A stretch of 24,692 nucleotides of DNA from Actinomycetota bacterium. GTDB taxonomy: Bacteria > Actinomycetota > Humimicrobiia > Humimicrobiales > Humimicrobiaceae. The first letter of the stretch is position 1, and every line of letters starts with the position of its first letter. The position numbers and the translations under genes were made by a program. Below are positions 23,567 through 24,692 of the stretch, piece after piece. Below the pieces are notes generated by a model that made no database searches, was not told where the DNA came from, and was given only the letters and a program-made list of their open reading frames with translations. The stretch lies in NCBI GenBank assembly GCA_028695395.1, contig JAQVJB010000016.1:1-24692 (forward strand). The letters are read 5' to 3'.

Positions 23567-24511
23567 TTGCTTTTGAATAAAAAAATATTTATAGTTACTT
23601 TACTTCTGTTTTTATTCATTTTAAGTATTTTTTCATTTATACCTATAAGTAAAATTTTTTCTGAGCCTCAGTACCCTGATTACCAAGGTTATGTAAATGA
23701 CTTTGCATCAGTTTTTGACTCAGAGTCTGTATCGGATATGACCGATACGATAATTGATCTTGAATCCAGTACGGGTGCCGAAATTGCAGTAGTTACGATT
23801 CAGAACCTTGAAGGTGTTACCATTGAAGAATATGCCGTAGAGCTTTTTGAAAAATGGGGAATAGGCAAAAAAGATGAAGACAATGGAGTTTTGCTATTAA
23901 TTTCTGTTGAAGACAGACAGTTAAGAATAGAAGTAGGTTACGGTGCTGAAGGCGCAGTTACGGATTTGGAATCCAGCCGGATAATAAATGACATAATAGT
24001 TCCTTTTTTCAGGGACGGTAATTACGGAGCAGGTGCCTATAATGGTGTTATTGCTATTGCAAATGAGATATATTCAGATGCAGGACTGACGTCAGTCGAA
24101 CAGGAAGTAAGCACAACTTATATTCCTTCAGCGAGCATATCCGGAGGTGGAAGCGATATAAAATATTTTTTTATATGCTGCTTTCCGATAATAGCAATAA
24201 TCATAATAATAACTACTATTGTTAATATTTTTAAAAGGAAATGTCCGAAGTGTAAAAAACTCAAGCTAAAAATAAAGGAAAAAATCCTTGAACAACCTAC
24301 TTATACGAGCAAAGGAAAAAAACTTGTAATAAGAGACTGTTCGTATTGTGGATATCATGATGAAAAAATTGTGGATATTCCAAGAAAAAGCAGGTCCTCA
24401 GGAGGAGGCTTCATAGGAGGCGGAGGATTCGGTGGAGGAAGTTCCGGCGGAGGATTCGGCGGTTTTGGCGGAGGAAGTTCCGGCGGAGGAGGTTCAAGCG
24501 GAAGATGGTAA
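23567..24511 (+). CDS. TPM-domain protein (YgcG/PF04536-like) with zinc-ribbon-like loop and Gly-rich tail
   Basis: A 314-residue membrane protein with a signal-anchor (1-32). A TPM domain (about 38-172) includes V-N-D-F-A, E-I-A-V-V-T-I, F-E-K-W-G-I-G-K-K-D-E-D-N-G-V-L-L-L-I and E-V-G-Y-G-A-E-G. A second membrane segment covers about 199-222. The inside loop has paired C-x-x-C motifs (Cys226/229 and Cys258/261) that look like a zinc ribbon, followed by a Gly/Ser-rich tail ending in S-S-G-R-W. This is the typical YgcG layout. The start is TTG at 23567 after GGGAAGG. It pairs with lemA just upstream. The next gene overlaps its last codons by seven bases. The TPM family is implicated in membrane-protein or photosystem repair, but its role in bacteria is unclear. 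Confidence 0.85.
   Translation: MLLNKKIFIVTLLLFLFILSIFSFIPISKIFSEPQYPDYQGYVNDFASVFDSESVSDMTDTIIDLESSTGAEIAVVTIQNLEGVTIEEYAVELFEKWGIGKKDEDNGVLLLISVEDRQLRIEVGYGAEGAVTDLESSRIINDIIVPFFRDGNYGAGAYNGVIAIANEIYSDAGLTSVEQEVSTTYIPSASISGGGSDIKYFFICCFPIIAIIIIITTIVNIFKRKCPKCKKLKLKIKEKILEQPTYTSKGKKLVIRDCSYCGYHDEKIVDIPRKSRSSGGGFIGGGGFGGGSSGGGFGGFGGGSSGGGGSSGRW
24396..24506 (+). repeat. Coding Gly/Ser-rich repeat tail of the TPM protein
   Basis: About 110 bases encode an almost pure Gly/Ser/Phe tail. A 21-base unit occurs identically at 24434-24454 and 24470-24490, 36 bases apart, so recent duplication or slippage at DNA level is likely. Confidence 0.7.
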
Positions 24512-24692
24512 AAAATATTATAAATGTCGTTATAAAAAAAGAGTTTCTTGCAGAAAATATTGTAAAACTTGTTATTTATAATCCCCAGATTGCCAAAAAG
24601 GCAAAGGCAGGGCAATTTGTCATTATAAGAGTAGATCCAAAAGGAGAGAGGATACCTCTCACTATTTCTGATTCTGATGAAAAAGCCGGAAG
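24505..24692 (+). CDS. NfnA/SudB-like FAD/NAD-binding subunit, 3'-truncated by window edge
   Basis: The ATG at 24505 overlaps the TPM stop by seven bases and the frame stays open to the window end (62 full codons). The sequence begins V-V-I-K-K-E-F-L-A-E-N-I-V-K-L and continues A-K-A-G-Q-F-V-I-I-R-V. It then reads G-E-R-I-P-L-T-I-S-D, the start of the FAD-binding domain shared by NfnA/SudB and PyrK-like subunits (sulfide or dihydroorotate dehydrogenase-like). These small subunits pair with a larger NADPH-binding flavoprotein in electron bifurcation between ferredoxin and NAD(P). The partner would be expected just downstream. The identity of the exact subgroup needs the missing C-terminus with its iron-sulfur cysteines. 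Confidence 0.85.
   Translation, partial: MVKNIINVVIKKEFLAENIVKLVIYNPQIAKKAKAGQFVIIRVDPKGERIPLTISDSDEKAG

Noticed and set aside
1..24692. tRNA, rRNA, CRISPR, insertion sequence or phage integration
   Set aside because: Gaps are short and AT-rich, without GC-rich cloverleaf candidates, regular spacer repeats, transposase motifs or terminal inverted repeats.

Overview
The window is AT-rich chromosomal DNA (about one third G+C by eye) that is almost fully coding. I see no tRNA, rRNA, CRISPR array or insertion sequence. The gene set suggests a fermentative, probably anaerobic bacterium: split transketolase, class II aldolase, iron-dependent alcohol dehydrogenase, CoA-disulfide-reductase-type flavoprotein, thioredoxin reductase, rubredoxin-like mini-protein, and the start of an NfnA/SudB-type flavin subunit. 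A trxB gene sits directly upstream of a cytoplasmic protein with two peptidoglycan-binding domains and an amidase-3-like domain. This matches the trxB-(trxA)-cwlM order of Actinobacteria, so a low-GC, uncultivated actinobacterial-type lineage is my best guess (inference, low to moderate confidence).

Layout. 1-1358 (+): the end of a protein with seven W-[VI]-D-[TK]-S-type aromatic repeats, then a small TadE/TadG-like single-pass membrane protein. 1432-2841 (-): a CoA-disulfide reductase/NADH-oxidase-type flavoprotein. 3033-5020 (+): transketolase N-terminal subunit and an AI-2E-family permease. 5025-9480 (-): a polyamine-type ABC transporter in the order potB-potC-potD-potA, with a probable separate promoter before potD. 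9640-13475 (+): transketolase C-terminal subunit, an M3 metallopeptidase, apt, a DUF1844-like protein and a 34-residue RCKP-type rubredoxin-like protein. 13490-15743 (-): fba, rpe and a TIGR00725/LOG-like protein. 15958-17588 (+): alcohol dehydrogenase, then a ribbon-helix-helix-type regulator behind a full-consensus promoter. 17717-20267 (+): trxB, the CwlM-like protein and a small lipoprotein. 20339-24692 (+): a large multi-domain lipoprotein, grpE, lemA, a TPM-domain protein and the start of an NfnA/SudB-like gene.

How the genes fit together. Transketolase N and C subunits, Rpe and Fba together carry out non-oxidative pentose-phosphate and triose/hexose-phosphate interconversion, although they lie in three separate transcription units. 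The flavoproteins and the rubredoxin-like protein suggest thiol and electron-carrier redox handling under low oxygen. The CwlM-like protein, the lipoproteins, LemA, the TPM protein and the TadE-like and repeat proteins are envelope-related. The most interesting items are the CwlM-like pseudo-amidase lacking its zinc ligands, the aromatic-repeat protein beside a TadE-like protein, and the transketolase halves separated by a divergent polyamine-transport operon.

No gene-free stretch exceeds 300 bases. The longest are 7582-7813 (a minus-strand promoter) and 15744-15957 (AT-rich, with a 13-base tandem duplication). Several genes appear to start at TTG (potA, the cwlM-like gene, lemA and the TPM gene).
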